From positions 26,956 through 35,301 of the forward strand of contig DCGS01000100.1 in assembly GCA_002314645.1 (NCBI GenBank): DNA of 8,346 nucleotides, in the 5' to 3' direction. Positions 5,673 through 8,346 of this stretch are shown here, piece by piece. Under the pieces are notes generated by a model. It was not told the origin of the DNA, searched no databases, and was given only the letters and a program-made list of their open reading frames with translations. Numbering within the stretch: position 1 is the stretch's first letter; each line of letters starts with the position of its first letter. The stretch comes from Ruminococcaceae bacterium UBA1772 (GTDB lineage: Bacteria; Bacillota; Clostridia; Oscillospirales; Acutalibacteraceae). The translations under genes were made by a program, and so were the position numbers.

Positions 5673-7373
5673 ATTGTGTCCACCAGTACCATACTTCTTA
5701 TTGAGATTAACAGGAAGTGCACAAAGAAGTAAGTAAGTTTGGAGTCCAGCCTGCTTAACTCTTTCAATCATTGAAAGATGAGGCATTTTAGCTGGAATAA
5801 AGTCTTTCTTCATATCTTCTTCAGAAAGCTTTGGAAGTTCAAAAATACGGTCATTGTTTGAAAGCATTGGAGCGTCACAAGGTTCACCCTTAAGAGTAGA
5901 AATAGCACGCTCAACAATCATATCAATAACACCAAGACCTGTTGGAATAAGCCATGGGTTTGTTGGGCTTACAATTGGAAGTAATGTACCACCAGCGAAG
6001 CAAATGAGAGATGCACACTTAGCAGGGTCACAACAACCTGTTGCTTTCCAGAAGCAAATATCGTCTGTTGTAGCAAGTGTACAGTTACCCATACCATACT
6101 TCTTCATTGGAAGGTTCTTAAGATCTTCCTTAGTATAAGGCTTACCGTTCTTGTCGAACCAATAACGTTCGCCGTTAATTTCAATACCAGGTCCTTCAAT
6201 TACGCAAACCTTAAGATTTTCACCCTTCATAGATGACTTATGGTTGTAGAAGTCCATACCGAACTTAACAGAAGCAAGACATCCACCAGCACAAGCCTGC
6301 TCAATTTGAAGAGCCATTTCTGGAGTAACAAGATTTGGATCTGTTACCTTAGGTGCGCCAGGAAGGTTGTGTCCAGCAACAGCTAAAAGGTTAGGGAATT
6401 CACGAGCAGTCTTTTCGTCGAAGAGACTTGCAATAGCTGGACGGAATGGTGTAACTGTTGTGTCACCAATAATCTGAACCTGATTGTCACCGAAGTTACG
6501 CTTTGTAGCTTCAATCATAAGCTTGTTCTTATCTGGATCAAAGCCCATCATATATGTTGTAACTCTATCTGCTTCAACTGAATTGTTTGAAGCAACAATT
6601 TTACCAACCTTAACAGGGTCAACTGGAGAAGGTGTATTACCTTCACCACCAATAATACCATCAATTACTGTAAGACTTGGCTTGAAGAGATAAAGAAGGT
6701 CTGCAAGCTTCTTGTCAATGTGATAGTTGTGGTTTCTCTCACGAAGGAAGTATGGAATTGTACCCATAGCATTCTTGAATCCGAGAGTAACACCTGTATA
6801 AAGATTTGTCTTCATCTTTGGAACTGAAATGTAGAAAGCTTCTCCATTTACAACCTGCTCCAAAACCTTTGGAAGATAAACTTCCTTCATTACTTCAGCC
6901 TTTGGAAGATAATATCTTACAACTGGCTCAAGTTCCATTGCTACAAGTCCTGTGTTGTAGTACTCAGCAATTCTGTCATATCCTGCAGCCTTGAAAGCAA
7001 TCTTTGTTGGATAAGGCTTACCAGCTGATTCAACAATAGTAATTTTATCTGTGTATTTCTTTATGTAAGATACAACTGCCTCGAATACACGTGGATCAGT
7101 ATTTTCAGGATAACTCTTCTTATCAAGACCTACATTGTTATAAACGAAAACAAGGTTTGGTTTAATAAGAATTTGCTTGTAACTTGCAAGTTCATCTGTA
7201 AAATGTGTCTTTTCATTCAAGTCATCGAGTGCAGCAAAAACTGTTTCTCTGATTGCCTTTACGTCTTCTCTGTTGAAATAATCCCATGTTCCGTAATTCT
7301 TTGGTAATGCAGCAAAATCGTTCATATAATCGATTTTTGGAGCATCTTTAATAATTACATAACTGTTTGCCAT
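5667..7373 (-). CDS. DUF362-domain protein with cysteine-rich C-terminal half
   Basis: This 568-residue protein has no signal peptide and no clear membrane helix, so it is probably cytosolic. Residues about 65-300 carry DUF362 hallmarks: LIKPNLV (69-75), VESAG (114-118), PKMKTN (185-190), the GFKNAMG stretch (198-204) and GGEGNTP (242-248). DUF362 proteins have no settled biochemical role; many carry a ferredoxin-like 4Fe-4S region, which is absent here in its usual CxxCxxCxxxC form. Instead all eleven cysteines fall after residue 360: C361, C365, C390, C431, C440, C447, C448, C453, C458, C499 and C551. The grouping CAGGC plus CCDPAKC suggests metal or cluster binding, which is inference. The tail ends GGHNH. 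The ATG at 7373 has GGGAGG 9 nt upstream. It follows the lipoprotein gene by 33 bp and precedes the PC4-like gene by 45 bp. Codons are strongly biased compared with the lipoprotein gene, suggesting high expression. Confidence 0.85.
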   Translation of the reverse strand: MANSYVIIKDAPKIDYMNDFAALPKNYGTWDYFNREDVKAIRETVFAALDDLNEKTHFTDELASYKQILIKPNLVFVYNNVGLDKKSYPENTDPRVFEAVVSYIKKYTDKITIVESAGKPYPTKIAFKAAGYDRIAEYYNTGLVAMELEPVVRYYLPKAEVMKEVYLPKVLEQVVNGEAFYISVPKMKTNLYTGVTLGFKNAMGTIPYFLRERNHNYHIDKKLADLLYLFKPSLTVIDGIIGGEGNTPSPVDPVKVGKIVASNNSVEADRVTTYMMGFDPDKNKLMIEATKRNFGDNQVQIIGDTTVTPFRPAIASLFDEKTAREFPNLLAVAGHNLPGAPKVTDPNLVTPEMALQIEQACAGGCLASVKFGMDFYNHKSSMKGENLKVCVIEGPGIEINGERYWFDKNGKPYTKEDLKNLPMKKYGMGNCTLATTDDICFWKATGCCDPAKCASLICFAGGTLLPIVSPTNPWLIPTGLGVIDMIVERAISTLKGEPCDAPMLSNNDRIFELPKLSEEDMKKDFIPAKMPHLSMIERVKQAGLQTYLLLCALPVNLNKKYGTGGHNH

Positions 7374-7406
7374 TGATAATTGCCTCCCGAAAAAAAATAA
7401 ACCCGT

Positions 7407-8312
7407 TTAAATTAAATTACTACTTCCCTGTACACAAACAACTTCTTCAGTTTTAAAGTTCACATAATAAAATGCAGACGTTGCATTACTTTTGTCCACG
7501 CGAACCTTGTAGTACAAGGTTTCATCCTTTAACACAAAGCCTTCACAGTCAATATCTGTTACCGCATTTGACTGTTCAGACTGCTTAACCAAATTAATTG
7601 CTTCAGAAACGCTAAGTGTCTTTCCGTCAATTCCAGCCACAAGCGCTTCCTCATAGAGTGCATTGTTGCGTTTCTCATCCTTTGACGAATACATTAAAAA
7701 TGCTCCGTCAGAATAGTCTGTTACCGCAACTTTGTAGTTCTTATCCTCCGTAATCTCACATGTTACAGTTCTTAAAAGCACTGGGACAAAACCGTTATTA
7801 AAGGAATATGCTCTATATTCAAACTTATTATCTGAATTGTAAATGAGCGATGTAACAATCTTTCCCTCTGAAACAATCCTATAATTAGAAAATGAATAAT
7901 CTTCTGGTTTTATGCCTTCAACATATTGTTCTTTGGAATTATCCCAAAGCCAAACATTATACCATGTGTTTGAAACTTCCATATCATAGACAAATATAAT
8001 GTCTGTAAAACCATCTGAGTTGAAGTCCTCAAGATACATTAAATTTTCTCTGTCAAAACCTTTAAGTTTAGTTTTTAAATAAATTGTTTGTATTTCATCT
8101 TTATCAAAAATATGAAGTGTAACAGGTATTTCATCTGAATCTATTTTTTCTGGAAAAGAAAGAGTGTAGCTAAGTGTACGACCATTCAAATCCAAGCTAG
8201 ATGTATATACAAAAGAACCACTGTTTTTGTCTTCTGACTTGTTACCATTACATGCAGAAAAAGATAAAACTATTATTATGGAAAAAGTGAAAGCAAGTAT
8301 CTTTTTAACCAT
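7407..8312 (-). CDS. Secreted lipoprotein of unknown function with a DxNxDG calcium-loop-like motif
   Basis: This 301-residue protein begins with a lipoprotein signal: MVKK, a hydrophobic stretch (5-19) and a lipobox FSAC, with Cys21 the predicted lipidated residue. A polar Asn/Ser/Lys/Asp-rich linker follows (22-33). It should be anchored on the outer face of the cytoplasmic membrane. The rest is beta-rich and acidic. The segment LEDFNSDGFTDIIFVYD (94-110) has the D-x-N-x-D-G-x-x-D pattern (D96, N98, D100, D104) of FG-GAP/VCBS or EF-hand-like calcium loops, as in beta-propeller repeats. Only one clear copy is visible. I cannot name a function. The start is supported by AGGAGGG at 8321-8327, 8 nt upstream. 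It precedes the DUF362 gene by 33 bp with no convincing terminator, so read-through is likely. Its codon choice is less biased than in the downstream genes, suggesting lower expression. Confidence 0.85.
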   Translation of the reverse strand: MVKKILAFTFSIIIVLSFSACNGNKSEDKNSGSFVYTSSLDLNGRTLSYTLSFPEKIDSDEIPVTLHIFDKDEIQTIYLKTKLKGFDRENLMYLEDFNSDGFTDIIFVYDMEVSNTWYNVWLWDNSKEQYVEGIKPEDYSFSNYRIVSEGKIVTSLIYNSDNKFEYRAYSFNNGFVPVLLRTVTCEITEDKNYKVAVTDYSDGAFLMYSSKDEKRNNALYEEALVAGIDGKTLSVSEAINLVKQSEQSNAVTDIDCEGFVLKDETLYYKVRVDKSNATSAFYYVNFKTEEVVCVQGSSNLI

Positions 8313-8346
8313 AAAAATAACCCTCCTGCCTTGTTGTAAACTTTAC

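Noticed and set aside
7390..7409. Possible terminator between the lipoprotein and DUF362 genes: TAAA/TTTA arms followed by eight T on the minus strand.
   Set aside because: The stem is only four A/T pairs around a CGGG loop and overlaps the stop codon. It is too weak to be called an intrinsic terminator, although partial attenuation is possible.
8336..8346. GTAAACTTTAC, an 11-bp near-palindrome at the right edge upstream of the lipoprotein gene.
   Set aside because: It is short, AT-rich and cut by the window edge, so it cannot be separated from chance. The promoter of that gene is outside the window.
1..8346. Search for mobile-element, CRISPR, toxin-antitoxin or defence genes.
   Set aside because: No transposase, integrase, repeat array, nuclease or helicase motif is visible; all eight genes look like metabolic, peptidase, DNA-binding or surface functions.

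Overview
The window looks like chromosomal DNA from a low-GC Gram-positive anaerobe, probably a gut or rumen Clostridia (Oscillospiraceae/Lachnospiraceae-like). The grounds are AT-rich spacers, strong GGAGG ribosome sites, a lipoprotein with a Firmicutes-style signal, a YdbC/PC4-type small protein and a close match to the Rex operator of Gram-positive bacteria. No 16S or other taxonomic marker is present, so this is an inference. I see no tRNA, rRNA, CRISPR array, insertion sequence or phage gene. All eight genes lie on the minus strand and are described here in transcription order, from high to low coordinates.

Layout. (1) 8312-7407 encodes a secreted lipoprotein of unknown function. It is followed after 33 bp by a 568-residue DUF362 protein with a cysteine-rich C-terminal half (7373-5667) and a 73-residue YdbC/PC4-like ssDNA-binding protein (5621-5400). 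An intrinsic terminator at 5359-5390 ends this unit. (2) A second unit has its own promoter near 5301-5329. It encodes a membrane-embedded M28 metallopeptidase, a ThrH-type HAD phosphatase/phosphotransferase and a second, paralogous M28 metallopeptidase, and it ends at the terminator at 2050-2077. (3) A single SDR oxidoreductase gene (1909-1151) has its own promoter, an almost perfect Rex operator at 2009-2026 and a terminator at 1102-1135. (4) A PLP-dependent class-III aminotransferase of the glutamate-1-semialdehyde aminomutase type starts at 947 and runs off the left edge. It has a good promoter and a perfect 16-bp operator-like palindrome in its leader.

How the genes may work together. 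The middle operon suggests peptide or amino-acid metabolism: two aminopeptidase-like enzymes, probably facing the cytoplasm from the membrane, flank a phosphoserine/homoserine phosphate enzyme. The SDR and the aminotransferase are separate transcripts that appear to be individually regulated, the SDR probably by NADH/NAD+ through Rex. The lipoprotein, DUF362 and PC4 genes probably share a transcript, but no shared pathway is evident. I find no clear new defence or mobile system. The points most worth following are the two membrane M28 enzymes around ThrH, the Cys-rich DUF362 protein and the two operator-like palindromes.
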